This document shows positions 18,036 to 27,962 of a stretch of DNA of 64,000 nt, in pieces. The stretch's first letter is position 1. Each line of letters starts with the position of its first letter. Source of the DNA: Pedobacter montanisoli (lineage in GTDB: Bacteria; Bacteroidota; Bacteroidia; Sphingobacteriales; Sphingobacteriaceae); assembly GCF_022809115.1 (NCBI RefSeq), contig NZ_JALGBH010000002.1:310001-374000 (forward strand), given 5' to 3'. Below the pieces are notes generated by a model. That model had not been told where the DNA came from. It worked only from the letters and a program-made list of their open reading frames with translations, and made no database searches. A program made the position numbers and the translations under genes.

Positions 18036-20443
18036 ATTACCTAAACTATAAGCAAAAGAATTTTCACTTTGCAATAATACTATTAATTCTGCTTTTTACA
18101 GTAGGATGCTCATCAACTAAATATATTGAAAGTTACCAGTCTATAGTTAAAAAGGTAGAAATAGACAGTATTTCAAAACCTTATGAAGAAGCGGCCTACA
18201 ATTATGTTCAGAAAGATATACGGCCTGCCGGTTGGTTAGGACTTAACGAAGGTATATATAATATATTTAATACCAAGGACGGAAAATACAAAACGCATAA
18301 CATTAAACCTCTGGGCACTCCTCCGGCAATTTTAGATAGTGCGCTGGTAGAAATCTCGCGTACACAGATTGAAAAGTACCTGAGAAGTAAAGGTTTTTTT
18401 AATGCAAAAGTACAGTCAGAAATTTCGGTAAAAAATAAACTGGCTACCGTTAAGTTTAAAGCTAATACAGGTGCTCCTTTCATGGTTAATAAAATTAACT
18501 ATGAAATACCTGATGAACAGGTGAAAAACCTTTATATGGGAAATAAATCGAGATTTACTCATTTGAGTGAAGGCATGCAATATGATGAAGATTCGTTGGT
18601 TTACGAGCGTGAAAATATCTATAAGCTCATGCGCCAGAACGGATATTTCGATTTTGTGCGCCCTTATGTAAGGTATGAACCAGATTCTAACCAGAACAAC
18701 AATAAGGTAAGTGTAAAACTGATCATAGATAATCCTATAGACAGCTCGGCCAAACACAAGATTTATACCATAGGGGAGACTAATATTATCATTGCGCCGA
18801 GCTATGAAGGGTTTACAGATTCTATAGAACTTAACAAACGTGTTTTCAGAGATATACGATTTACGGATCTCTCTCATAAATACAGAAGAAACCCCATTAT
18901 ACGTTATAACTTCATTAAACCCGGCGAAATCTATGATATAGATAAAGAAACTCTGACTTATGATAGGATGTATGATCTCAATGTCTTTAAAAATGTTAAA
19001 ATAGATTATTACAAGCCTAAAGACAGTACAAATAAGGTAAATCCGGTGGTAATGCTAACGCCACAAAAGAGAATGAGCAACCGTATTGAGGGCGAAATAC
19101 CTTTTAATGATTTTACGGTAGGGTTTAACATCAGTAACACTTATACAAACAATAATATTTTTAAAGGCGCAGAGCGTTTCCAGTTCCAGATCAAAGGGGG
19201 CTTGCAGGCTAGAAATACCAAAGGAACTTCTTTGTTTTCGGATATTTATCAGAGAGATTTCTCTGTAAGTGCAAGCTTAACCGTGCCAAGGTTAATGGTG
19301 CCGTTTAACATTCCGCTTATGGGTAAAAATGGTATTCCTTATACCACTTTTTCAAGTAGTTATCTTTATGCATTACAGAAAGATATAACGGTAAGACGTA
19401 TTTTTATCAATTCCATTAGTTATGACTGGGTTGAAACCAAATCTAAATTACATTCATTTACCCCTTTAAATTTTGAATACCGATTTGGTAGTGTGCTGAT
19501 AGATACTACTGATAAGACAAATTATCAGCAGTATCTTGATAATAAAGAACTTTTCGAGAAAAACTCCTATAACATCACTTTGCTTGGACGTAAAGACGTA
19601 ACGCTGGGTATGAAATATGCCTATAGCTTAAATGCTGAAAAGCTTTCGCAGCAGCGCACTTTCATTTACTTTAAAGGAAATATGGAAATAGGCGGTAATC
19701 TTTTGTATTTAAGCAACAGGGTTTTTGGCAAAAAACCTGATCCCACAACCGGTAATTACGGAAAGGTTTTAGGTTTGCCGTATAATCAATACTTACGACC
19801 TGAAGTAGATATTAGATGGTATAAGAATTTTGATAATGAAAAGCAATTTGTAGCACGTATAAACGCAGGTGTAGGTTATGCATATGGCAACTCTTTAGCC
19901 ATGCCATTTGATAAATTGTTTTATGCAGGTGGTTCAAGTGGGGTTAGAGCCTGGCAGGCCCGTACTTTAGGTCCGGGTAATTATAACCGTGAAGTGATTT
20001 CAAGTCCAGAAGTACGTGCATCTTCTTTTGGTATTGACCAGTTAGGGCAAATGCGTATTGAAGCCAATCTGGAATACAGATTTATCTTAGCCTCGAAATT
20101 TTTTGGTGGTAAATTGAGAGGTGCTACCTTTTTAGATGGCGGAAATATCTGGAATATTGCACCGGGCAACCCGCAACCGCAAACTTATTTTAACTTTAAA
20201 AAACTGCATGAACAAATTGCCTTGGGAACAGGTTTAGGTTTCAGATATGATGTGCAGTACTTTGTTTTTAGGTTTGATGTGGGTTTGAAGTTGAAAGACC
20301 CTCAGTTTGCGCCAGGAGAACAGTGGGTTATCAGCAAATACCTGAGTGGAGCAAAAGCGTTTAAAGCAGCTTATGAGCTTACACATAGCCCGGATAGGTA
20401 CCGCTTTTTACAATACAATTTTGGTATAGGCATGCCTTTTTAA
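18026..20443 (+). CDS. TamL-like lipoprotein, BamA/TamA family
   Basis: The 805-residue protein starts with a lipoprotein signal (ILLILLFTVGCSS). POTRA-like repeats follow up to about residue 350, then a 16-strand beta-barrel with GGSSGVRAWQARTLGPG and LEYRF near the end, as in the Omp85 family. The lipid anchor is the mark of TamL, the Bacteroidota form of TamA that works with TamB in outer-membrane assembly. No tamB gene lies in this window. The reading frame has no ATG before the signal sequence; TTG at 18026 is the only reasonable start. Confidence 0.87.
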   Translation: MKAYYLNYKQKNFHFAIILLILLFTVGCSSTKYIESYQSIVKKVEIDSISKPYEEAAYNYVQKDIRPAGWLGLNEGIYNIFNTKDGKYKTHNIKPLGTPPAILDSALVEISRTQIEKYLRSKGFFNAKVQSEISVKNKLATVKFKANTGAPFMVNKINYEIPDEQVKNLYMGNKSRFTHLSEGMQYDEDSLVYERENIYKLMRQNGYFDFVRPYVRYEPDSNQNNNKVSVKLIIDNPIDSSAKHKIYTIGETNIIIAPSYEGFTDSIELNKRVFRDIRFTDLSHKYRRNPIIRYNFIKPGEIYDIDKETLTYDRMYDLNVFKNVKIDYYKPKDSTNKVNPVVMLTPQKRMSNRIEGEIPFNDFTVGFNISNTYTNNNIFKGAERFQFQIKGGLQARNTKGTSLFSDIYQRDFSVSASLTVPRLMVPFNIPLMGKNGIPYTTFSSSYLYALQKDITVRRIFINSISYDWVETKSKLHSFTPLNFEYRFGSVLIDTTDKTNYQQYLDNKELFEKNSYNITLLGRKDVTLGMKYAYSLNAEKLSQQRTFIYFKGNMEIGGNLLYLSNRVFGKKPDPTTGNYGKVLGLPYNQYLRPEVDIRWYKNFDNEKQFVARINAGVGYAYGNSLAMPFDKLFYAGGSSGVRAWQARTLGPGNYNREVISSPEVRASSFGIDQLGQMRIEANLEYRFILASKFFGGKLRGATFLDGGNIWNIAPGNPQPQTYFNFKKLHEQIALGTGLGFRYDVQYFVFRFDVGLKLKDPQFAPGEQWVISKYLSGAKAFKAAYELTHSPDRYRFLQYNFGIGMPF

Positions 20444-20502
20444 AAAGTAAAGAGTTAAAAGTCGGAAGTCTGAGGTTGGAAATCAGAACGATAACCAATC
20501 AA

Positions 20503-21036
20503 CTAATTCCTAAAAAAGCTGAATGAAGAATTTCCGTATTTACGGCATTCAGAAAAGCCCGGTTTTTGGTCTAGCTTAAGCATAGAAGGATGTTCTATAA
20601 TCAACAGGCCATCAGGTTTTAATAAATTGTGTTCAATAACCAATTGTGCAATTGCAGGTATATTAGGTAGATCATAAGGGGGATCGGCAAAGATAATATC
20701 GTGCTGCTGTTTTTCCTGTTGCAGATATTTAAACACATCAGCTTTTAAAGGATGAATTTGAGTAAGCTGGTGCTTTTGCGAAATACTTTTGATCCATTGC
20801 ACGCAGGCAGGATGTTTATCTACAGATGTAATACGCTTTGCGTTACGTGAAGCAAATTCTATACTGATATTGCCCGTTCCGCTAAACAAATCTAAGATAT
20901 CACATTCTCCAAAATCAAAAGAGTGGTTTAGAATATTGAACAAGGCTTCTTTAGCCATATCGGTAGTAGGCCTTACAGGAAGCTTATCGGGTGCTTTTAT
21001 AAAAATTCCTTTAAGATTTCCGCCAATTATCCGCAT
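20503..21036 (-). CDS. rsmD: 16S rRNA (guanine966-N2)-methyltransferase
   Basis: The 177-residue protein carries the RsmD signature set: the opening MRIIGGNLKG, RPTTDMAKEALFNIL, the SAM-binding DLFSGTGNISIEFASRNA, and the catalytic FADPPYD. It methylates G966 of 16S rRNA during small-subunit assembly. The start codon overlaps the upstream DUF3822 gene by 10 bases, so the two are translated together. Confidence 0.93.
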   Translation of the reverse strand: MRIIGGNLKGIFIKAPDKLPVRPTTDMAKEALFNILNHSFDFGECDILDLFSGTGNISIEFASRNAKRITSVDKHPACVQWIKSISQKHQLTQIHPLKADVFKYLQQEKQQHDIIFADPPYDLPNIPAIAQLVIEHNLLKPDGLLIIEHPSMLKLDQKPGFSECRKYGNSSFSFFRN

Positions 21037-21854
21037 GTGTAAATAGATAATAGTCCTGCGTAATAATGTTTAGGCATGTCTTCGATCACATAACTGTTTA
21101 AAGGAATATCGATGTTCAAGAAATTTAAGTTGGTAAAATATTTCTTGATGCTACTCCATTTTTCATCGTTTAAATGGATAATTCCGCTTACTGAAACGCT
21201 AGTTTGGTTAAAATCAAGATTTAATTGTTGCGTAATGAGCAGGAGGTAATACACAAACTCTTCGTTGTTGTCGAACTCGTAATGTTGCTGAAATTGCAAA
21301 ATACCATCATTAAATACCAAAGCTTCAAAAGTATTGGCCGAAAAATCCAGCAGGAGGTTCTGCTTTTCAAAGTTTTTTGCCAATGCAATCAATCCCTGAT
21401 TTTGTTGATACACCTTATAATGAGACCATACACCCGAAATACTTTTTTCGGTAAGTAAAGGCAGTGAAAAAACAGTAGTAAAACCAGCAGCATGGTCTGG
21501 TTGTAGAAAAACCTGCTTGGCGCTGTCTTCTGAAAAATACTGGGTATATGTATTTACTTCATCTTCATCAAACAGTTCGTTAGGAATAAAGGCAATGTTA
21601 CCTGTATTTACCGCTACATTGATTTTTGCATAAGGCAAGGTCAAATAAGTATCGGTTTTTAAGAGCTGGTTAAATTTCTGGATGCTGTTTGTGCATTCAG
21701 GTTCGTCATAAAGAGCAATAACCCGGGCTTCGTCATTATTGATGATGGCATATGATAAATTACCGGAACCTATTTTTACGATCAGGCTGCAAGATGCGGC
21801 TGTTTCAGGATGAAAATTGGGATCGATCAATAAAATGCTGTTATTCTCGTTCAT
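21027..21854 (-). CDS. DUF3822 family protein
   Basis: The 275-residue protein fits DUF3822, a Bacteroidota family regularly found beside rsmD. Visible parts include SLIVKIGSGNLSYAII near the N-terminus and the second half starting NLLLDFSANTFEALVFNDG, which together look like a duplicated actin-like (ASKHA) fold. The function is unknown. I chose the ATG at 21854 instead of an upstream TTG. It is divergent from the helicase gene. Confidence 0.75.
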   Translation of the reverse strand: MNENNSILLIDPNFHPETAASCSLIVKIGSGNLSYAIINNDEARVIALYDEPECTNSIQKFNQLLKTDTYLTLPYAKINVAVNTGNIAFIPNELFDEDEVNTYTQYFSEDSAKQVFLQPDHAAGFTTVFSLPLLTEKSISGVWSHYKVYQQNQGLIALAKNFEKQNLLLDFSANTFEALVFNDGILQFQQHYEFDNNEEFVYYLLLITQQLNLDFNQTSVSVSGIIHLNDEKWSSIKKYFTNLNFLNIDIPLNSYVIEDMPKHYYAGLLSIYTCG

Positions 21855-21906
21855 GTTAGGCAAAAATAAGTTTTTTTCTATAAGATTACCATTGCATATT
21901 TGCCAA

Positions 21907-23358
21907 ATGCAAAACGGACAAATTATAGCACAGGCTTACAATGTTAATCCAACTAAGCAACAATTGCAATTTTGTGAAGCAATGGCTGGGTTTTTAACGG
22001 CTAGAAAGCTAGAAAGCTGTTTTGTTCTGAGGGGTTATGCTGGTACGGGAAAAACAACTTCGGTTGCGGCGTTGGTAAAAGCTCTCCCAAAATTTGGATA
22101 TAAACCCCTATTATTGGCGCCAACCGGTAGAGCGGCCAAGGTGATGAGCAGTTATACGCAAAAGAAAGCATATACCATTCATAAGAAAATTTATAGGAAA
22201 AAAACTTCTAACGAAATGGATACACGATTTGGTTTGGCACCAAATCTTGTTAAGCAGACCTTGTTTATTGTAGATGAGGCTTCGATGATTGCGGATGAAT
22301 ATAATACACAAAATGGCTCCTCTCTCCTGCAGGATTTAATAGAATATGTATATCAGCCTGCTCAAGATGGGAGTGAGAAAAATTGCTTACTGCTTTTTGT
22401 TGGAGATACGGCACAGCTTCCGCCAGTAGGCAGCATAGAAAGCCCCGCGTTAAATGAAAAATATTTAGCTGATCACTTTGGACTGGATACGCAGAGCATA
22501 GAGCTAACAGAAGTGGTGAGGCAGGAAAAGAAGTCGGGCATACTTGAAAATGCCACGATGTTGCGAAAAATGATCCATCTTTCTCAACATCGTGAGTCTG
22601 GAGTTCCAAAATTTGCAACTAAGGCTTATAAAGACATTTTTAGCATGAATGGGCATAAATTTACAGAAGGTTTGGAATATGCTTACCGCAAATATGGCGT
22701 AGAAAGTACTTTGGTGGTTTGCAGGTCAAACAAATCGGCAAATGCTTATAATAACCAAATTCGTGCTCGTATCTTGTATAAAGATGATGAATTGGGTGGC
22801 GGAGACCTGATCATGATCGTACGTAACAATTATTTCTGGTTGCCCGAAAATAGTGATGCTTCTTTTATCGCAAATGGAGATATGGCTAAAATCATTCGGG
22901 TGCGTAGAGAAGAAGAACGTTATGGATTCAGGTTTGCCGAAGCACAGATAGAATTGTTGGATTATCCTGATTTAGGCGCTATAACTTGTAAGGTGATATT
23001 GGATACGCTTCAGGTTGAGAGTCCCAATCTTCCTTTCTCTGCTGCTAAGCAATTGTATGAAGGTCTTTTATTGGATTATGATCATATTACTAACCGTAAG
23101 GCTAAAATGGCTGCTATAAAGCAGGATCCTTATTACAATGCGCTGCAAATTAAGTTTGCTTACGCCGTAACCTGTCATAAAGCACAAGGCGGGCAATGGG
23201 ATTCGGTTTTTGTAGATCAGGGGTATTTAACGGAAGATATGCTTGATCTGGATTTCTTACGCTGGTTATATACTGCTGTAACCCGTGCCAAAAAAGAGTT
23301 GTTTTTGGTAAACTTTGGTAAATCATTCTTTAAAGATAGAATTGAGGAAGATTTTTAA
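21907..23358 (+). CDS. RecD-like ATP-dependent DNA helicase
   Basis: The protein is a superfamily 1B helicase of 483 residues. It has Walker A GYAGTGKTT, the following APTGRAAKVM, Walker B FIVDEASMI, GDTAQLPPVGS (motif III), VVRQ (motif IV), and the C-terminal TCHKAQGGQWDSV and YTAVTRAKKELFLV. It lacks the long N-terminal domain of RecD2. The role is probably DNA repair or recombination. The ATG at 21907 follows a near-consensus CATATTTG box and is preferred over a longer frame that would overlap the divergent gene. It ends back to back with the histidine kinase gene. Confidence 0.85.
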   Translation: MQNGQIIAQAYNVNPTKQQLQFCEAMAGFLTARKLESCFVLRGYAGTGKTTSVAALVKALPKFGYKPLLLAPTGRAAKVMSSYTQKKAYTIHKKIYRKKTSNEMDTRFGLAPNLVKQTLFIVDEASMIADEYNTQNGSSLLQDLIEYVYQPAQDGSEKNCLLLFVGDTAQLPPVGSIESPALNEKYLADHFGLDTQSIELTEVVRQEKKSGILENATMLRKMIHLSQHRESGVPKFATKAYKDIFSMNGHKFTEGLEYAYRKYGVESTLVVCRSNKSANAYNNQIRARILYKDDELGGGDLIMIVRNNYFWLPENSDASFIANGDMAKIIRVRREEERYGFRFAEAQIELLDYPDLGAITCKVILDTLQVESPNLPFSAAKQLYEGLLLDYDHITNRKAKMAAIKQDPYYNALQIKFAYAVTCHKAQGGQWDSVFVDQGYLTEDMLDLDFLRWLYTAVTRAKKELFLVNFGKSFFKDRIEEDF

Positions 23359-24663
23359 TCAGGCGATAGGTAGTTTTATGGTAAAAGTAGTCCCTTGGTT
23401 TTGTTCGCTTGTAAACTGAATACTTCCTCCATGTTTTTCAATAAGTTGTTTTGAAATATAAAGGCCTAAACCAATGGATTTTTCGCCTAATAAACCTTTT
23501 CTGCCAGCTTTAGAGAACTGATCAAAAATATAATTCTGCATATTCTGGTTTATGCCAATACCAAAGTCTTGTATCCCTACAACAGCATGGTTTTCTTCTT
23601 GATATAAATTAACTTTAATGGCAGTGCTTTTAGGTGAAAATTTTAAAGCATTACTGATAAGGTTATCTAAAACCCTTTCTAATTTAGAAGGATTAGCCAT
23701 AATAAAAGTTTCTTCTTCTGGTAACGTAAAGTTGATTAATCTGTCGCTGTTGATCTTCCATTTTTTTACAATTTGTTGCAACAGGTCATTTAAAGAAATC
23801 TCTTCCTTTTTAAAATCATCGTCTCCTTGCTTAATACCTTCTATCAGGTCATTGATGATGTTCTTTGCCTGTGATGCTGAGGACTGGATCATTTTAGCTT
23901 CAGCATTGTCTTCATTCTCCAAAAGCATTAAACTGCTAAGTGCATCAATGTTGTTTAAAGGTCCTCTCAGATCATGAGCTACAAAAGATAAAATATTGGT
24001 TTTTTGTGTGTTCAATAAAGCAATTTCTTCATTTTTCTCTTCTAATTCTTTGATTTTAATAAAATGTGCCGACCTTGATTGATAAGTGTGCCTTGAAAAA
24101 CAAAAGAGAATAAAACTTAATGTAACACCTGCAATAATATTGATAAGCTTTTCTTCTAATGCTATTTTGGGAAAAACAATGGCAAAAATAAAAGCTAAAG
24201 CAAGGAAGATTGAAATGAAAATGATTTCTCTCAATTCTATGACGAAAAAAATGCTCACCACCAATATGCCTACCAATAGCATTGTAAGTGTATTTTTAGT
24301 ATTGTGATGAGAAACGGTATAGCTTATACCTAATGAAATAAGTAACTGAAATAGGATGAAAAGAAAAACAGTGATTTTGCGTTGTGTAAGGCTGTTTTTT
24401 TGAACATTTAAGATGTATGAGCTAACAGACCAAAACAGACCACTGCCTAATAATTGTATCCAATTGCTGAGAGAGTATTCATCATAATTTGGTATTCTGC
24501 TTGTTTCTGCATAAAAAAGAACCCCTATAAGACGGGCAAATAAAGCTAAAACCAAAATACAGGCACTGATTACTTTAACTTGTTTAAGATTTATTAAGCT
24601 GTAGTGGGTATCAAAGGCCTTAAAATATTTTTGTGGTGTTTTATATAATATAAAAGAAAGCAA
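23359..24663 (-). CDS. Membrane sensor histidine kinase
   Basis: The N-terminal 190 residues hold about six membrane helices with little periplasmic sequence. A short coiled coil follows (HFIKIKELEEKNEEIALLN) and then a HisKA domain with phospho-acceptor His230 in FVAHDLRGPLNNI. The ATPase domain has NLISNALKFS, DFGIGIN and GLGLYISKQLIEKHGG. No response regulator lies beside it, so the partner is elsewhere. No ATG exists before the first helix; the TTG at 24663 is the likely start. Confidence 0.82.
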   Translation of the reverse strand: MLSFILYKTPQKYFKAFDTHYSLINLKQVKVISACILVLALFARLIGVLFYAETSRIPNYDEYSLSNWIQLLGSGLFWSVSSYILNVQKNSLTQRKITVFLFILFQLLISLGISYTVSHHNTKNTLTMLLVGILVVSIFFVIELREIIFISIFLALAFIFAIVFPKIALEEKLINIIAGVTLSFILFCFSRHTYQSRSAHFIKIKELEEKNEEIALLNTQKTNILSFVAHDLRGPLNNIDALSSLMLLENEDNAEAKMIQSSASQAKNIINDLIEGIKQGDDDFKKEEISLNDLLQQIVKKWKINSDRLINFTLPEEETFIMANPSKLERVLDNLISNALKFSPKSTAIKVNLYQEENHAVVGIQDFGIGINQNMQNYIFDQFSKAGRKGLLGEKSIGLGLYISKQLIEKHGGSIQFTSEQNQGTTFTIKLPIA

Positions 24664-24845
24664 GGGACTATATTTTATATAGCAAAAATAGCAAAACAGT
24701 TTTTAAAAATGTGTTTTTAAAGAGGTTAGGTAAGTAATATTAATATTGAAATATTCTAAAATGGAGTATATCAGCGACTTTATTTTTAAGAATCTATAAA
24801 CTTTTTGCAAAGATTCAGTATCAAGGTGAGTATGAGAATTATTTA

Positions 24846-25130
24846 TTAATTGATATAGTCACGGTCTTCGTCAGATAAAGTGCTTTTGTTTTGCTCATTT
24901 TCCTGATTTTTTTCGATTTCATCATTGTAACTGCTCATAGTGCTTCTTGGTCGGCCGGCAATAAAACCTAAAATAAAACCAATAAGAATACATACACCGA
25001 TTACAATCAGTTTTGAAACAGCTACGGGTGAGCCTATTAGAAAATTAAAGTCAACAGGTTCGTTGTTAACCATTAAGAAAATGGTCAGTAAAGCGGTTAC
25101 AACGATAATGAAAATAGTTTTTCCTTTCAT
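24846..25130 (-). CDS. LapA-like (DUF1049) small membrane protein
   Basis: The 94-residue protein has two membrane helices and the LapA-type order: helix 1 with NNEPVDFNFLIG after it, then helix 2 LIVIGVCILIGFILGFIAGRP, then an acidic cytoplasmic tail. LapA relatives take part in lipopolysaccharide assembly in proteobacteria; the role in Bacteroidota is not clear. It lies 21 bases downstream of the metallopeptidase gene and probably shares its transcript. Confidence 0.7.
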   Translation of the reverse strand: MKGKTIFIIVVTALLTIFLMVNNEPVDFNFLIGSPVAVSKLIVIGVCILIGFILGFIAGRPRSTMSSYNDEIEKNQENEQNKSTLSDEDRDYIN

Positions 25131-25151
25131 TTTTAAGGATATTAAGGAGTT

Positions 25152-27962
25152 TTAAAAGCTATAATTAAATAATAACTCGAATATAGGGTTTTGGTTGTAG
25201 ATTTTATTAACAAAAATAACTCTGCAGCCTAAATCTACGATGGGTTGATACCTGAGCAAATTCATGTCACTTCTCAATTCAAAACCATAGGTTTTAGGTT
25301 GTGAAAGATTGGTTTCGGTACCAAAATTTTCATAATGACTAAATAGGGTAGCTCTTACATTTCTGATATAAGCTAAAGGACCTATTTCAAGATCGGGATA
25401 CAAGAAAGGAAAACGATAGTTAAATAACAAAGAGTTTTTTAACAGACTCTTTGCTTTAATCTGGCTGTAGCCAAATACTGTTTGGATTTCTGTTGATCCA
25501 TTAAAAATACCACTTTCATTCTGATAATTAAAGCTGATCATGGCTGAGTGATTTTTAGCTATACCGGGGAAATAGAAATAGCTTTCAAACGAAAACAATT
25601 CGCCTTTTAAAGTTTTGTCAAAAGGTTGGTTCAGATATTGTACAATGATGTTTTGGCCAAATCTGGGCGCAATATCTCGTTGGGCCATTCGTAAGCTGTG
25701 GCTCAGGTTGAGCCTGTATTTCATCGGAAATTTAACCGCATCGCGTAAAACACCTTGTTCCTTAGGTTCGAAAAAACGTTTGACATAGTAGGTACTGACC
25801 TCGGGATTAATGCCATAGTTATGATTTAAATAGCTGCCGCTCAAAGGCAGATTGACTTTAAAATTGATGTAATCTTCACGCCAGTTAGCCTGATTGATCT
25901 GGTTTTTGTATCTGTAGAACTGCGTACGGGGCCTGTTCGTGAAATTTACGCTGAAAACAGGATAAAGTGCTTTGTAAATTAAACCCGCACTGTATTCAAA
26001 TCTTTTCAAGCTGGTGTTGTATGATGCACCTCCATAAAGGCTGGTGGTATTTAACAGGTCATTAGATCTTAGCTCAAGACCTATTTTCTCTTTTTCGTCT
26101 GTTGTGGGTGTAAGACTATGCAGGTTAAAAGTGTGAAAGAATGCTTTGTAAGGCTTGCTTTTAAAAGTACTATCAGGAATATTTTCAAAAATAGGGTGGA
26201 TGTTTTCCTGATTTTGGGCTGTCTGGGCAAAATAAACAAAATGATTTTCCTGTAAAGGCAGAGTTTCAAGTGGGGTTTCTGCTATTTGGTAGCCCTGCTC
26301 GGTATAAAGATTGAAAAGGATGGAATTCTTATTGTGGTTAAACGTTGGATTAAAGGCGCCATATTTTGCGGCTGTTAGCGCCACTATTTTTTTGTTTTGA
26401 GGGTCTATGCTGTAAATATTATCAATTCCGTTGTAATGAGCGTTAAAAGCGATTTGGCGGTTTGAAAATACAGGTCTGCTTAACTGGGCTCTTGTATAAT
26501 CAATAACTTTCTCTGTTTTCCCGTCCAAATTTTTTAGCCAAAGTGCTTTTCCTTGTTCAGAAACACTGATCCAGCTAATTTCGGTTCCGTCAAAATTCAG
26601 GGCAGGAGTTTGCAGGATATCATTTTCATTATTTAAGAAAGCTGTTATGAGTTTTCCACTATTGAGATCCACAAACACTAATTCAGATCGATTGGATTTG
26701 TCAATGCTCACGGCAATTAGTTTCTCGCCATTACCAGAAAGGCTTGGCGCAAATAATCTGCTTTTGAAAGTAATCTGACGTTTCTTTTTGGTTTGAAAGT
26801 CGTAGATACAGATTACGCTATAACTTCTTTGCTTGTATCGAGGATCATAGCGTGTTTCATCCCAAACAATTTTATGGTTGGCATAACTAAACCAAGGCTG
26901 TTCTTGGTAGCCGATATGAAATAAAGTTCTTTCATTTTTAACACTGTCTATAAGTACAAATTTAGAGGTTTCGGCCTTGCTTTGTTTAAGAGCTAAAATA
27001 TACTGCTTGCTTATTTGTGCCGGAAGAAAATAGTCGCTTGCAAAATTGCTTTTGCGATTAGAAAGCGAATAAGATTTACTGTTAGTTAAACTATCTTGTT
27101 TTTGCCATTGTTGTTTTAATGTAGCCGAAGTTTCCTGGTAAAAATGATTGGTATTAAATGTTGTGATTTTTTTTAAGCTCGACGAAAAAGGATAAAGTCT
27201 GAGCGGCCTTTGATTGATATCAGTAAGCAGCTGATCATTGATGTCTTTGCCAAATTTTTCTCTAAGATTAGAAACGAGTAAATAACCCAATTGGTAATAG
27301 CCGGGAGTTTGGTCTTTATCGGATCCAAAATAAGCTTTCGAATAAGAGAATTTTTTACCGCTAAGAAGAGAGGCGCGGTAGGGCATGATCCAGTTGGGTT
27401 GCCTGCCTCTTCCTGAGTTGGTCAATATGGTTTCAGTCAACACCGCATCACCTTCGAGGTACCAAGTAGGGATGCTTGACCCTAAGTAGGCAAAGTGTAT
27501 TTCTTCTGGAAAAGGATAGCCTTTTATTCCGGTAACTTTATCAAACTGTGCCACATGTCTTAGCTCATGAACGGTAAGGTTATTTAGCCAATCATGACTG
27601 TCAAAATATTGAGGTGGTGTAGTATAAAATTGCGACTTTTTAGGAGCCAGTTGAACAAAGCCATTTGCGCTTATTCCCTGGTTCTGAAGGATGATTGGGA
27701 TGCGTGTTTTTTGTTGCTTATAGTCGGCGCCGATAAGAGGGTAGGAGGTGGTGAAAGTATTGGCCATTCTCTGAGCTTCTTTTTCCATTTCGACAGGATA
27801 GATGATTTTAAAGCCCTCTGCAGTTATTTGTCTCCATTTTACACTAAGTGGACTTTGTGAAGAGTCGAAAATCTGTGCAAAACTAAAATGTGAATTTATT
27901 ATTGATATTGTAAAAACTAATATTCTGATTTTTAAATATTTATATGTTTTATTTTGATGCAT
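25152..27962 (-). CDS. Secreted HEXXH metallopeptidase with TolB-like propeller and barrel-like C-terminus
   Basis: The 936-residue protein has a signal peptide ending near SHFSFAQ (residue 30). The zinc motif HELRH lies at 132-136 and a candidate third ligand Glu170 in LEGDAVLTE, a gluzincin arrangement. Residues about 290-590 show repeating beta blades with TolB-like phrases (LFAPSLSGNGEKLIAVSIDKS, FNPTFNHNKNSILFNLYTEQ). The last 300 residues alternate aromatic strands and end in a hydrophobic strand with terminal Phe, like an outer-membrane barrel. It may be a surface-anchored protease, but the substrate is unknown. Confidence 0.75.
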   Translation of the reverse strand: MHQNKTYKYLKIRILVFTISIINSHFSFAQIFDSSQSPLSVKWRQITAEGFKIIYPVEMEKEAQRMANTFTTSYPLIGADYKQQKTRIPIILQNQGISANGFVQLAPKKSQFYTTPPQYFDSHDWLNNLTVHELRHVAQFDKVTGIKGYPFPEEIHFAYLGSSIPTWYLEGDAVLTETILTNSGRGRQPNWIMPYRASLLSGKKFSYSKAYFGSDKDQTPGYYQLGYLLVSNLREKFGKDINDQLLTDINQRPLRLYPFSSSLKKITTFNTNHFYQETSATLKQQWQKQDSLTNSKSYSLSNRKSNFASDYFLPAQISKQYILALKQSKAETSKFVLIDSVKNERTLFHIGYQEQPWFSYANHKIVWDETRYDPRYKQRSYSVICIYDFQTKKKRQITFKSRLFAPSLSGNGEKLIAVSIDKSNRSELVFVDLNSGKLITAFLNNENDILQTPALNFDGTEISWISVSEQGKALWLKNLDGKTEKVIDYTRAQLSRPVFSNRQIAFNAHYNGIDNIYSIDPQNKKIVALTAAKYGAFNPTFNHNKNSILFNLYTEQGYQIAETPLETLPLQENHFVYFAQTAQNQENIHPIFENIPDSTFKSKPYKAFFHTFNLHSLTPTTDEKEKIGLELRSNDLLNTTSLYGGASYNTSLKRFEYSAGLIYKALYPVFSVNFTNRPRTQFYRYKNQINQANWREDYINFKVNLPLSGSYLNHNYGINPEVSTYYVKRFFEPKEQGVLRDAVKFPMKYRLNLSHSLRMAQRDIAPRFGQNIIVQYLNQPFDKTLKGELFSFESYFYFPGIAKNHSAMISFNYQNESGIFNGSTEIQTVFGYSQIKAKSLLKNSLLFNYRFPFLYPDLEIGPLAYIRNVRATLFSHYENFGTETNLSQPKTYGFELRSDMNLLRYQPIVDLGCRVIFVNKIYNQNPIFELLFNYSF

